This document shows positions 24,702 through 34,428 of a stretch of 64,000 nucleotides of DNA, one piece after another. The notes beneath the pieces are model-generated. The model was not told where the DNA came from. It ran no database searches and saw only the letters and a list, made by a program, of their open reading frames with translations. The DNA is from Natrinema pellirubrum DSM 15624 (GTDB lineage Archaea; Halobacteriota; Halobacteria; Halobacteriales; Natrialbaceae), in contig NC_019962.1 in NCBI RefSeq assembly GCF_000230735.2, positions 2,728,001 through 2,792,000 of the forward strand. The letters run 5' to 3'. Positions within the stretch are counted from its first letter, which is position 1. Every line of letters begins with the position of its first letter. Position numbers and translations under genes: made by a program.

Positions 24702-27700
24702 TCACTCGTCCCCGAACTCGCGTCGGACGGTCTCGCGCTCCGTCTCCGAAAGGTCGTACAACGCACTGACTCGCTCGTCGATCCGGCGGTCGAGCGCCTC
24801 GAGTCGTGTGTCCAACGCCGCTACACGCTCCCGAGCCTCACGATAGGCCGCGAGTCCGTCGGCGACGTCCTCGAGTCGGGGTAGGGCCAGCGACTCGAGT
24901 CGATCGAGCGGGGAGATCGTCTTCGTCGCGTCGCGTCTGCAACTCGCGGCCCCGTCGCCTGCCGAGACCGCGTGGGGGACGAACGCCGCGAGCAGCGCTG
25001 CCCGGTCGTCGTCGGGATCGGTGATCTCGAGAGCGGGGATGGGATCGGTTTCGGCGTACCCCCAGCGGTCGGTGTCGACGGCAGCGTCGTCGGGCTTGTA
25101 CCGGACGGTCGCCGAGAGTCGGAACGTCGTGCCGTCGTCGACGGTGACGGAGCCGAGTTTCAGGGTCGGCCGATCGGTCGTCGTCGCCACGAGGGGCGTC
25201 GTCGCTACGCCGTCAGCTCGACGGACGATGGGGAGGTCGCCGACCGACGGACCAGTTCGGTAGTCGCCGAGGTAGTCGGGAAGCGCCAGCGAGAGGGTGG
25301 CTCGCTCGGCGGTCAGCGAGCGCCGTTCGTCGACGGCTGCGACGAGTTCCGGATCGGGAGCGTCGGCCATCGGAACGGGCAACGACTCGACGGTGGACTG
25401 GTTGAGCTGGGGGAAGACGGCGCGATAGGCGGCGTGTTTGTAGTGGTGATAGAAGGCGAGTACCGACGAGTTCAGGACGCCGAGCAGGTGTTTCAGCGCG
25501 GCCGCCGATCCCGACTCGAGCCGGACGTTGTATACCGACTTGATCGTCGCGAGGTCGTCGGCGTCGTAGGCGGCGACGAGGGCGTCGCCGGTCTGTCGGA
25601 GGAGGAGTTTCGGGCTCTCGTACTGTCGCTCGGCTTTCGCCAGGTCGGCCGGATCGACGTATCGGAGTTCGTCCGTGTCGAGTCCGTACCGGCGGATCGC
25701 CGCGCCGGGCGCGATCGGACGGCGGTTTGCCCCCGGGCTGTCGGCGAGGGAATCGGCGCGCTTGCCGATCTCTTCGCCGCGGGAGATGTCGATAAACGAA
25801 CCCAGAGCCGGCCGTTCCTCGAGCGTCGACAGCACGCGTCGCGTCTCGGCGTCCAGATAGATGCGAAACCGGGCGGCGTCCTGCGACTCGAAGACCGAGC
25901 CGGGGATCGATTTGTAGGACAGCGCGTCGAGGTCACCTACGTCGGTCGTATCGGCACAGTCGACCATGGCATCGCCGTCGCTGGAGGTGTCGCCGCCGCT
26001 GACGACGATCGCCGCGCCCGTTTCGACGCCGTCGAACGCCGCGCCGACGCGGACGATCGTCGACGGCGGGGCGTTCGCCAGAAGGAATTCCCTGAGTGGC
26101 GCGTTGCCCTCGCGGGTGAGGATCGAGTCAGGGACGACGAACCCGACGCGCCCGTCCGTCGACAGGCGGACCGCCCGTTCGTAGCAGGCGACGTAGAGGT
26201 CGAACTGGTTCTCGGTCGTGACGAACGCGTCCGCGAGGTACGAGCGGAGCGTGGGCTCGAGCGACGCGCTGATGTCGGCCCGGCCCGCGGTCGCGACCCA
26301 GGGCGGGTTGCCGACGACCGCGTCGAAGCCGGGGTCGTCGAGCGGGCGGCCAGCCGGGTCGGAGAACCGTTCGGGGAACGCCAGCCCCCAGTGGAGGAAG
26401 CCGTTGGCCGCAGCCGCCTGCTGTGCGGCGGTGAACCACTCGGTCCGTGAAAGACGATCCCACGCTTCGTCTCCGTCACCGTCGAGCGCGGCCAGCAGCC
26501 GATCGACCGCGTCGTCCGGGACACACTCGAGGCCGAACGCGCGGGCGGTCCGAACGTTCGCGATCGTCTCGAGTCGCCGGCGGTGGGGATCGCGATCGAT
26601 CGGTTCCCCCCGTCCCGGGGTCGCCGTTCCGAGCGGGTCGCGGTCGCTGCCGACCAGTGCGTTCCCGGCCCGGAGATGACCCTCGAGGGCCACGGGCGGC
26701 CGGTCGGCGGTCAGCGTCCGGAGCCGGAGCGACGCGGTCGCCAGTTCCACCGCGAGGGGACGGCGATCGACGCCGTAGACGCAGTGCTGGGCGACCCGTC
26801 GGCGGGCCCAGTCGGCGTCGCGCTCGGAGGCGAGGGACTCGAGTCCCCGCTCGCGGGCCTGTCGTTCCTGTGCGGCGACGAGGGCTCGGGTGAGCGCGTC
26901 GACGACCGCGGTCAGGAAGTGGCCGCTGCCCATCGCGGGGTCGAGGACGGCGAGATCGAACACGCGGTCGGCGACCCGTTCCGCGAACGGCGCGTCCGCC
27001 TCGGGGTCGTGATCTGCGAGGTCGGCGCGGATCTCCGACAGGAGCGGCCCGACGGTTCGATCGACGACGTACTCGACCATGGACGGCGGCGTGTAGTACG
27101 AGCCCGAGGTCTTCCGGTGGCTCCCGTCGGCGGCGAGATACGGCTCCCCCCGGTCGACGGCGACGGGGCCCCCGTCGGCCGGGACGTACTCGCCGTCAAT
27201 CAGCGCGAGTGGTTCGTCGGCGATCTCGAGGCGCGCCTCGAGCAGCCGTTCGTAGACGCGTCCGAGGTCGCGGACGTCGAGCGACGCGGGGACGAACGCG
27301 AGCCGCCCGTTCCCGTCCCGTCGGGCGAGCAGGTCGAGCGCGTGCGACAGGCTGTCGTCGCGGACACCGTGTGCGGCGAGAAAGCACAATGCGGGGCTCG
27401 AGCGCTCGTCCGCGGAGCGGGAGCTAGAGACGCCGGCCAGTCGCTCGAGTCGATCCTCGAGGCACGTCCAGGCGTCGTCCCCGCCGATATCGTCGGATGC
27501 GTCGGACTGCACTGACGCGTCGGGACCGAGCGCGATCGAGCGCATGCACGACCGCAGGCCGCCGCCGTCAAACCGGTCGTTCGCGCTCGAGTCCGTCCGT
27601 TCGCGTTCGACCACGACCCCGATCAGCAGCCGATAGACGGCGGTGAGGGAGGCCTCGAAGAGCAGTTCGCGGTCGCTCTCGTCGAGGGCGTCCCGATCGA

Positions 27701-28508
27701 GGTCGGTAGCGGGCGACGCGAGTAAGCCGTCGGCGACGACGGCGACGGCCTCGGCGACGTTCGATCGGAGGTTGTCCCGGAGTGTCTGCGCGTGGCCGGC
27801 CGACCGTTCGGCTGCGCGATCGAGGACGCAGTCGCCCTCGGCGTTCGGGCGAAAGGCAGCGCCGCGAAAGAAGTAGTAGACGTACCTGAACGCTTCGTGA
27901 TCGTCGGCCTCGAGGATCGCGGGAAGGTCGACTTCGTAGTACGAATCCAGCCGGCCGCTGGTCGAGGCGTCGTAGAGCCGCCATCGCCGGCCGTTCGTCA
28001 GGACACCCCAGCGAACGTCGTTCTCCTGCACGGCGACGTGGAGCCTGTGACTGGGGTTCTCGGCGGGTCGATCGTCTCCGGCGGCCCCGCGCCCGTCGAG
28101 GTCTCGGCCCCACGACCTGACGTCGGCGATCGCGACGGCCGCGTCCGGGACCTCGCTCGCGGCCGCGTCCAAATCGGCACGATCTGGACGGTCGGTTCGC
28201 GCCGTGCGCTCGGCCCCGTCGTCGCCCGCCAGAATCGCGTAATCCGGCCGACTTCGCGGTGGCCCGGTCGACTCGATCGGGACGACCGACAGTCCAAGAG
28301 TCCGGAACGCCGGACGAACGAATCGCTCCTCGATGGCGTCGGTCGCCGCCGAGTCACGGACCCGCTCCCAACAGCGGCGCAGGTCGTCGAACGTCTCGCG
28401 GCAGTCGGCGTCGTCGATCGTATCCCACTCGTCGGTCTCCGGGAGCCGCCGCTCGAGGAAGGCGCTCGAGAACGGGCCGTGAACGGCGCGAACGTGTGGC
28501 GACTGCAT
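24702..28508 (-). CDS. Eco57I-like N6-adenine DNA methyltransferase with degraded nuclease motif
   Basis: A 1268-aa type IIG-like protein. The central methylase has motif I LDPAMGSGHFL (about residue 521) and motif IV GNPPW (about 732), which methylates adenine; the C-terminal third resembles TaqI-type specificity domains. The N-terminal part should be a PD-(D/E)xK nuclease: RPDY (about 89) is present, but the usual E-x-K before W is replaced by ADVRSW (about 129), so cutting is doubtful. ATG 28508 is chosen; upstream frame is non-coding. No partner restriction gene adjoins it, so it may act as an orphan methylase. Confidence 0.8.
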   Translation of the reverse strand: MQSPHVRAVHGPFSSAFLERRLPETDEWDTIDDADCRETFDDLRRCWERVRDSAATDAIEERFVRPAFRTLGLSVVPIESTGPPRSRPDYAILAGDDGAERTARTDRPDRADLDAAASEVPDAAVAIADVRSWGRDLDGRGAAGDDRPAENPSHRLHVAVQENDVRWGVLTNGRRWRLYDASTSGRLDSYYEVDLPAILEADDHEAFRYVYYFFRGAAFRPNAEGDCVLDRAAERSAGHAQTLRDNLRSNVAEAVAVVADGLLASPATDLDRDALDESDRELLFEASLTAVYRLLIGVVVERERTDSSANDRFDGGGLRSCMRSIALGPDASVQSDASDDIGGDDAWTCLEDRLERLAGVSSSRSADERSSPALCFLAAHGVRDDSLSHALDLLARRDGNGRLAFVPASLDVRDLGRVYERLLEARLEIADEPLALIDGEYVPADGGPVAVDRGEPYLAADGSHRKTSGSYYTPPSMVEYVVDRTVGPLLSEIRADLADHDPEADAPFAERVADRVFDLAVLDPAMGSGHFLTAVVDALTRALVAAQERQARERGLESLASERDADWARRRVAQHCVYGVDRRPLAVELATASLRLRTLTADRPPVALEGHLRAGNALVGSDRDPLGTATPGRGEPIDRDPHRRRLETIANVRTARAFGLECVPDDAVDRLLAALDGDGDEAWDRLSRTEWFTAAQQAAAANGFLHWGLAFPERFSDPAGRPLDDPGFDAVVGNPPWVATAGRADISASLEPTLRSYLADAFVTTENQFDLYVACYERAVRLSTDGRVGFVVPDSILTREGNAPLREFLLANAPPSTIVRVGAAFDGVETGAAIVVSGGDTSSDGDAMVDCADTTDVGDLDALSYKSIPGSVFESQDAARFRIYLDAETRRVLSTLEERPALGSFIDISRGEEIGKRADSLADSPGANRRPIAPGAAIRRYGLDTDELRYVDPADLAKAERQYESPKLLLRQTGDALVAAYDADDLATIKSVYNVRLESGSAAALKHLLGVLNSSVLAFYHHYKHAAYRAVFPQLNQSTVESLPVPMADAPDPELVAAVDERRSLTAERATLSLALPDYLGDYRTGPSVGDLPIVRRADGVATTPLVATTTDRPTLKLGSVTVDDGTTFRLSATVRYKPDDAAVDTDRWGYAETDPIPALEITDPDDDRAALLAAFVPHAVSAGDGAASCRRDATKTISPLDRLESLALPRLEDVADGLAAYREARERVAALDTRLEALDRRIDERVSALYDLSETERETVRREFGDE

Positions 28509-28663
28509 GGCTGTGTGGACAGCTCGCGGGCCGGGCGGGCCGGCGGGACGCGAGGAGCCGATAGCGATCGGGCGGCTCCGGTGCTGTGTCCCTTCCCACG
28601 TCAGGCCCGCGACACATAGGTTTTCCTCAGTCTCCGACGACTCGAGACGATGACCCGGCCGCG

Positions 28664-29662
28664 TCATCGATCACCGCGCGGATACCGATCCGGCGCGGCG
28701 TCGGGCGTCCGTCGCTCGAGCAGGTCCAGCACGGGTTCGCTCGCGGCGAGGCGGATCCCGAGTCGAGTGAGTCGGTCCCGGATCGTCGCGGGAACGAGAG
28801 TGCCGTACAGCGAGCCCAGCAGCGGGACCGGCCCGACGCGGTAGTGCGTGTCGGGAGTTCGAGCGGTCGCGGCCTCCCGGACCGTCTCGGCAACCCGCTC
28901 GGGTTCGTTGACGAACGGCCCGCCGCCCTCGACGGCTCGGAGCCGCTCGAGGATCCGATAGAGGTCGGTGTTCCCGTCCGATCCGACGACGGTCACGTTC
29001 CTGCGCGCCGCGGTCGTGGGGTCGTGATCGGGGGTCGCCCCGTCGGCGTCGGGTCGCGGCGACTCCGCGCTCGCGGCCGCGTCCTCGACGGCCGCCAGCG
29101 CGCGGTCGTAGAACGGCGTCGCGACGATCCCCGGCTGGACGACGACGACCGCGATCTCGGTCTCCGACAACTCCTGTCGAAGCGCGTCGCTGAGACTCGC
29201 CAGCGCCCACTTCGAGGCCGTGTAACCCCCGATACCAGCAAGCGCGAGCCGGTCCGCGGCGCTGGTCACGTTCACGATCCGGCCGCGACCCCGTTCGCGC
29301 ATCCCCGGCAATACCGCACGAATCAACCGGTGTGGCCCGAAACAGTGAACCGCGAACTGGCGCTCGAGCAGGCGGGTCGGCACGTCCTCGACGGGCCCGA
29401 ACTGCCCGTAGCCCGCGTTGTTGACCAGACAGTCGACGCCGCCGGCCTCCTCGCGGATCCGCGAGACGACGCGGCCGGGCGCCTCGGGCTCGGTGAGATC
29501 GAGCGCCGCGATGTCGGCCCCGCGGTCGGCCAGCCGCTCGAGGCCCGGCCGGTCACGATCGCGAGCGGTCGCGTAGACGCGCCACCCCTCGTCCAGCAGG
29601 GCGCGGGCGGTTTCGTAGCCGATCCCGGACGAACAGCCGGTCACGAGTGCGGTCGATGGCAT
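28664..29662 (-). CDS. Short-chain dehydrogenase/reductase
   Basis: A 332-aa SDR oxidoreductase. The Rossmann motif is TGCSSGIG near residue 8, the NNAG motif (LVNNAGYGQFG) follows, and the active site has Ser in TSAADR and Tyr-x3-Lys in GGYTASKWAL. The C-terminal region is extended by about 80 residues relative to classical SDRs. Cofactor and substrate are unknown. It lies 155 bp upstream of the methylase gene on the same strand. Confidence 0.85.
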   Translation of the reverse strand: MPSTALVTGCSSGIGYETARALLDEGWRVYATARDRDRPGLERLADRGADIAALDLTEPEAPGRVVSRIREEAGGVDCLVNNAGYGQFGPVEDVPTRLLERQFAVHCFGPHRLIRAVLPGMRERGRGRIVNVTSAADRLALAGIGGYTASKWALASLSDALRQELSETEIAVVVVQPGIVATPFYDRALAAVEDAAASAESPRPDADGATPDHDPTTAARRNVTVVGSDGNTDLYRILERLRAVEGGGPFVNEPERVAETVREAATARTPDTHYRVGPVPLLGSLYGTLVPATIRDRLTRLGIRLAASEPVLDLLERRTPDAAPDRYPRGDR

Positions 29663-29754
29663 GCGAGCGCCTACGACGGCCCGACAGAAGGGGTTCCGCG
29701 TCGGCCGATCGAACGGACCGTCACGGGAACCGACAGGTCCGGGCGTAGCTGGCG

Positions 29755-30219
29755 TTACCGGCCCGACGGACCGGCGCCGTCGGGCGGACCGCGATCACCG
29801 CCGGGTGGTCCGGCCCCGTCCGGTGGGCCACGCTCGGTGCCGTCGGGCGGTCCCCGACCGTCGCCGGCCGGCTGCCCGCGGTCGTCCTCCGGTGATCCGC
29901 GGTCGTCGTCAGTCGGCGCTTCGGGGTCGCCCTCGGCCGCTCGATCCCGATCCGCCATGCCGGGCTCGTCCCCCTCGGCGGTCGTGTCGACGCGCTCGAG
30001 TGGCCCATCGGACCGGTCGCCGGCCGCCGTCTCGTTCGCATCGGTCGCGTTCTCGCCGGCCGCCGATGACTCGTCGATCGAACCCCCGCCGCCCGGGGGA
30101 CTCGCCGGTTGCAGGCTCGGAGCCAAGGCGACAGCAACCACGGCGACCGCGAGCAGGACCGCGGTGACGGTCCCGAGCAGCGCTGCCGTCGACGGCGAAT
30201 CGTCTCGAGACTGGGGCAT
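29755..30219 (-). CDS. Membrane-anchored Pro/Gly-rich protein
   Basis: A 154-aa protein with one N-terminal transmembrane helix (AALLGTVTAVLLAVAVVAVALAP, residues about 11-33) and a long low-complexity tail rich in Asp, Gly and Pro with repeated GPPDG units near the C-terminus. It is probably exposed outside the cell. ATG 30219 is chosen because the upstream part is Arg-rich and unlike coding sequence. Function unknown; low-complexity repeats make it hypervariable. Confidence 0.55.
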   Translation of the reverse strand: MPQSRDDSPSTAALLGTVTAVLLAVAVVAVALAPSLQPASPPGGGGSIDESSAAGENATDANETAAGDRSDGPLERVDTTAEGDEPGMADRDRAAEGDPEAPTDDDRGSPEDDRGQPAGDGRGPPDGTERGPPDGAGPPGGDRGPPDGAGPSGR

Positions 30220-30367
30220 TCGGCTCGCCAATAGGCGCGCTTCCCGCTTTGTTACGCGCGGCCAACAGCCGGGACGGCGTCGCCCGCCGTCTCTGCCGTC
30301 CGCTCGAGCGCGTCCGAACAATGATATGGGCGGCCCGCACAGTGACAGCCAACGGATCTCGCCGACT

Positions 30368-33055
30368 ATGACGAGTCATTACGATCACGCGCAGGTGCAG
30401 GAGTTCTGGCAGTACGTCTGGGAACGCGACGACGTCTACGAACTCGACGACGACGCCGTCGACCCGACGTACGTCCTTGGGATGTTTCCCTACACGTCGG
30501 GGACGCTTCACATGGGACACGTCCGTAACTACGCGATCACGGACGCCTACGCCCGCTATCGGCGAATGCGCGGCGACGACGTCCTCCACCCGATGGGGTG
30601 GGACGCGTTCGGCCTCCCCGCGGAGAACGCTGCCTTCGAGCGCAAGACCGACCCCCGCTCGTGGACCGAGGCCTGCATCCGGCGCATGCGCGAGGAACTC
30701 GAGACGATGGGCTTTGGCTACGACTGGTCGCGCGAGATCACCACCTGCGAGCCGGACTATTACCGGTGGAACCAGTGGCTGTTCGAACGCTTCTACGAGG
30801 AGGACCTCGTCGAGTACGAGGCGGCGGCGGTCAACTGGTGTCCGGACTGCGAAACGGTGCTGGCCGACGCGCAGGTCAGTGAGGACGATGGCGAGCGGGT
30901 CTGCTGGCGCTGTGAGACGCCCGTCGGGCGGCGGGAACTCGACCAGTGGTTCTTCACGATCACCGACTACGCCGAGGAACTCCACGAAGGACTCGACGAC
31001 CTCGAGGGCTGGCCCGAGGGGGTCCGCGAGATACAGCGAAACTGGATCGGCCGACAGGAGGGAACAAGGATCACGTTCGACGTGTCCCACGATGGGGGCA
31101 GCGACGACGACCGCGGTGACGGTAGTGACGCCGGCACCGTCGACGTGTTCAGCACCCGCCCCGAAACGATCCACGGCGCGACCTACCTCGCGGTCTCGCC
31201 CGGCCACGACCTCGCCCGGGAGCTGGCCGAGACCGACGACGCCGTCGCCGAGTACGTCGACACCGCCCGCACCCGTGACCCCGACGAGGTCGGCTTCGAC
31301 GGTGTCGAGACCGACGCGACCGCCGTCCACCCCCTGACCGGCGACGAACTGCCGGTCTACGTCGCCGGCTACGTCCTCGAGGACGTCGGGACCGGGGCCG
31401 TGATGGGCGTCCCCGCACACAACGAGCGCGACCACGCCTTCGCCGACGAACACGACCTGCCGATCGAGCGCGTGATCCGACCCGCAGACGACGCCGACGT
31501 CGAAACGGCGGCCTACACCGGCGAGGGCGTTCTCGAGGAAAGCGGCGAGTACGACGGCGTGGCGAGCGAGCGTGCCCGCGAGCGGATCGTGGCGGAAAAC
31601 GACGCCCTCGAGGCCGACGTCACCTACCGGCTGCGCGATTGGTTGATCTCCCGGCAGCGCTACTGGGGGACGCCGATCCCGATCGTTCACTGCGACGACT
31701 GCGGCCCCGTCACGGTGCCCGAGGACGAACTTCCCGTCGAACTCCCCGAGTTCGTCCGGACGACCGGAAACCCGTTAGACGCCGCTGAGGAGTGGAAAGA
31801 GACGACGTGCCCGGACTGCGGCGCGTCGGCCGAGCGCGAGACCGACACGATGGACACCTTCGTCGACTCCTCGTGGTACTACCTGCGATTCCTCTCGCCC
31901 GACCTCGCGGACGCACCCTTCGACGTCGACCGTGCCGACGACTGGCTGCCCGTCGACGTCTACGTCGGCGGCGACGAACACGCCGTCTTGCACCTGCTCT
32001 ACACCCGCTTTTTCACGAAGGCGCTTGCCGATCTCGGACTGCTCGAGGAACGGGAACCGATTCGGGAACTCAAGAGTCAGGGGACGGTCCTGTACGACGG
32101 CGAAAAGATGTCCAGTTCGAAAGGCAACGTCGTCGTCCCCGAGGAGTACGGCGCGGAGACGACCCGGCTGTTCGTCCTCTCGGCGGCCCACCCCGAACAG
32201 GACTTCGAGTGGACCGCCAACAACGTCCGCGGGGCCTACGACCTCCAGCAGACCCTCTACGGGATGGCCGCGGACTTCGTCGACGAGGGCGACACCCGAA
32301 TTGAGCGCCGCGACCACGACGACTACGTGGCCCGGGAGATCGACCGAACCATCGCGGCGGCGACCGAGGAGTACGAACGATTCCGATTCCATCGGGCCGC
32401 CACCGAGATCCGGGAACTCGCCCGACTGCTCCGGCGCTACCGCGAGTACGACCGTCCCAACGGCGCGGTCCACCGACGCGGTCTGCTGACCCTGGCCGCG
32501 CTGATCGCGCCGATGGCCCCCCACCTCGGCGAGGAGTGTTGGAACAAGCTCCGCGGCGAGAGACTGGTCGTCGAGGCCGACTGGCCCGAACCCGACGGCG
32601 ACGTCGGGGCCTACCAGCGAGAACGCCAACTCGTCGACCGCACCCTCGAGGACGTCCGGGACATCGTCGACGTCGCCGACATCGACGAGCCCGACCGGAT
32701 CGAACTGGTCGTCGCCGCCGACTGGAAGTACCGGGCGGCCGAACTGGTCGCCGACGCCGCCGGCGGCGACGGGATCGATGTCGACGGGATCGTCGACCGA
32801 CTCTTCGATCACGGCGCGCTCGAGATTGCTGCCGACCGCGAGCGAGTCGCCGCATTTGTCGGTCGACTCACCGGCCGCGACGGCGGGGACGGCGAGGACA
32901 TGCTGCCGGCCGACCGCGAACTGGCCGTCCTCGAGCGTGCCGACTGGCTCGTCACCGACGAGTTCGGCGCGACCGTCGCCGTCCGACAGGCCGACGCCGC
33001 CGACGACCTCGCGGCCAAGGCCCGGCCGGGCAAACCCGCGATCCGCATCGAGTGA
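30368..33055 (+). CDS. leuS: Leucyl-tRNA synthetase
   Basis: An 895-aa class I synthetase charging tRNA-Leu. The HIGH-like motif is HMGHVRNY near residue 47, KMSKS is KMSSSKGN near residue 580, and the zinc-ribbon pair CPDC and CWRC lies near residues 160-185. The CP1 editing domain (about 220-420) has GVPAHNERDHAF. ATG 30368 is chosen by family N-terminus (TSHYDHAQVQEFWQ); the much longer open frame upstream is GC-driven. Length is normal for the bacterial-like form. Confidence 0.96.
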   Translation: MTSHYDHAQVQEFWQYVWERDDVYELDDDAVDPTYVLGMFPYTSGTLHMGHVRNYAITDAYARYRRMRGDDVLHPMGWDAFGLPAENAAFERKTDPRSWTEACIRRMREELETMGFGYDWSREITTCEPDYYRWNQWLFERFYEEDLVEYEAAAVNWCPDCETVLADAQVSEDDGERVCWRCETPVGRRELDQWFFTITDYAEELHEGLDDLEGWPEGVREIQRNWIGRQEGTRITFDVSHDGGSDDDRGDGSDAGTVDVFSTRPETIHGATYLAVSPGHDLARELAETDDAVAEYVDTARTRDPDEVGFDGVETDATAVHPLTGDELPVYVAGYVLEDVGTGAVMGVPAHNERDHAFADEHDLPIERVIRPADDADVETAAYTGEGVLEESGEYDGVASERARERIVAENDALEADVTYRLRDWLISRQRYWGTPIPIVHCDDCGPVTVPEDELPVELPEFVRTTGNPLDAAEEWKETTCPDCGASAERETDTMDTFVDSSWYYLRFLSPDLADAPFDVDRADDWLPVDVYVGGDEHAVLHLLYTRFFTKALADLGLLEEREPIRELKSQGTVLYDGEKMSSSKGNVVVPEEYGAETTRLFVLSAAHPEQDFEWTANNVRGAYDLQQTLYGMAADFVDEGDTRIERRDHDDYVAREIDRTIAAATEEYERFRFHRAATEIRELARLLRRYREYDRPNGAVHRRGLLTLAALIAPMAPHLGEECWNKLRGERLVVEADWPEPDGDVGAYQRERQLVDRTLEDVRDIVDVADIDEPDRIELVVAADWKYRAAELVADAAGGDGIDVDGIVDRLFDHGALEIAADRERVAAFVGRLTGRDGGDGEDMLPADRELAVLERADWLVTDEFGATVAVRQADAADDLAAKARPGKPAIRIE

Positions 33056-33163
33056 TCGGGGGCAGCGGCGGCGGTCGGCCGCTCGGTGGTCGGCCGCAGT
33101 GAGTGGGCGGCCCGGCGGTCGAGAGGTAGTTTTATTCTACCGGCATGGAAAGCCCCGAACACG

Positions 33164-33457
33164 ATGGTGGAGGGTGGCGATACCGTTGGCGAACCGTCGA
33201 ACCGGCCGCCGAGTCAGGCGGTGATCGAAGCCGTCGCCGAGGCCGAAGGCGTCACACCGGAGGGACTCGCCCCGCCGGCGTACGAACCGCTACACGCCGT
33301 CGTCGATCCGACGGCGCTCGACGGGCTCTTCGCTGCCCGGTCGGACGGCACGGACCGACCGAGCGGCACCGTCTCGTTTCGGTTCTGTGGCTACGACGTG
33401 ACCGTCGATCGGGACGGTCGGGTCGCGCTCGAGGAGCCGACTGAGCCGGCCGACTGA
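33164..33457 (+). CDS. HalOD1 output-domain protein
   Basis: A 97-aa HalOD1 domain: helix QAVIEAVAEAEGVTPEGL, PPAYEPLHAVVDPTALDGLF and hairpin FRFCGYDVTVDRDGRVAL. ATG 33164 is preferred over 33086 by domain start. It follows leuS by 108 bp. It is closest in architecture to the copy at 7360. Confidence 0.75.
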   Translation: MVEGGDTVGEPSNRPPSQAVIEAVAEAEGVTPEGLAPPAYEPLHAVVDPTALDGLFAARSDGTDRPSGTVSFRFCGYDVTVDRDGRVALEEPTEPAD

Positions 33458-33755
33458 ACGGCCCGTCGGACCCTGATCGGCGTCTCGGAACAGTGGCTTT
33501 CTCCGCGCTCCCGACACCGGCCTCCGGCCGCTCGAGTGGCGGGGCCGGTGACACCGAGCGCTCCCGCTTCGAACTGCGACCGCTGGTCCGCGAGCGGCGC
33601 AACCGGCTGCCGTTCGAGCGTGACTGAAACCGTGCGATGGCGGACGAGGAGACGGGCGAGAGACGGCTCGGCCGACTCGAGCGAACGACGTTGCGTTTCG
33701 GACGCGGTCTGCTGGAACAGCAAGGGTGAAAGGGTGGTACTCCTAACGTCCGGCA

Positions 33756-34361
33756 ATGGCAACCGCTGACGCGAGACGGCGACTCCGGGAGCGGCCGAAG
33801 GGTGCGACGATCCTCCTGACCATCGTCGGCTACGCGCTGGTACTTGGCACCTTCCTGCTGGACGTGCCGATCTACCCCGACCTGACGAACGCACAGGTCA
33901 ACCTGCTCTCGCATCTCATCGCGGGTATCAACACCACCGCGACGATCGTCCTGACGCTCGGCTGGTACTGGATCCGCAACGGCGAGGTCGAGAAACACCG
34001 GCTGGCGATGGTCTCGGGATTTGTCCTGATCCTGGGCTTTCTGGTCGTCTACCTGCTGAAGGTCGGCGGCGGCGGGACCAAGGAGTTCGTCGGCCCCGAT
34101 CCGGTCTACTACGCCTACCTGGTCATGCTCGCGATCCACATCATCCTCTCGATCGTGTCCGTCCCCGTGGTCCTCTACGCCCTGATTCTCGGGCTGACCC
34201 ACACGCCCGCGGAACTGCGCCGAACGGCTCACGCCCGGGTCGGGCGGATCGCCGCCGCCGCGTGGATCCTGAGTCTGTTCCTCGGGGTCGTCACCTACGT
34301 CCTGCTCAATCACGTCTTCGACTACGAGTTCGCGGCGATGCTGGTCCCAGTACTGTTCTGA
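33756..34361 (+). CDS. DUF420-family membrane protein
   Basis: A 201-aa protein with five or six transmembrane helices (near 20-38, 48-68, 84-104, 122-145, 168-190) and conserved His in LSHLIAGINT and YLVMLAIHIILS, as in DUF420/CtaM-like proteins linked to cytochrome oxidase assembly (family knowledge). Located upstream of the ThiR-like gene on the same strand, 67 bp away. Confidence 0.75.
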   Translation: MATADARRRLRERPKGATILLTIVGYALVLGTFLLDVPIYPDLTNAQVNLLSHLIAGINTTATIVLTLGWYWIRNGEVEKHRLAMVSGFVLILGFLVVYLLKVGGGGTKEFVGPDPVYYAYLVMLAIHIILSIVSVPVVLYALILGLTHTPAELRRTAHARVGRIAAAAWILSLFLGVVTYVLLNHVFDYEFAAMLVPVLF

Positions 34362-34428
34362 CCGACCGGACCACCGTCCCGCAGGACCCACAAGTTATCC
34401 CCGCGCCGGTCATAGCCTCGAGCAACGA

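Noticed and set aside
28586-30367. Long open frame fused in front of LeuS
   Set aside because: It is antisense to the SDR gene and the Pro/Gly-rich protein gene and has a composition of Arg and Gly typical of GC-driven shadows; LeuS homologues begin at 30368.
29909-31690. 593-codon minus-strand frame opposite leuS
   Set aside because: It mirrors leuS codons and has no recognisable domain; leuS on the plus strand is unambiguous.
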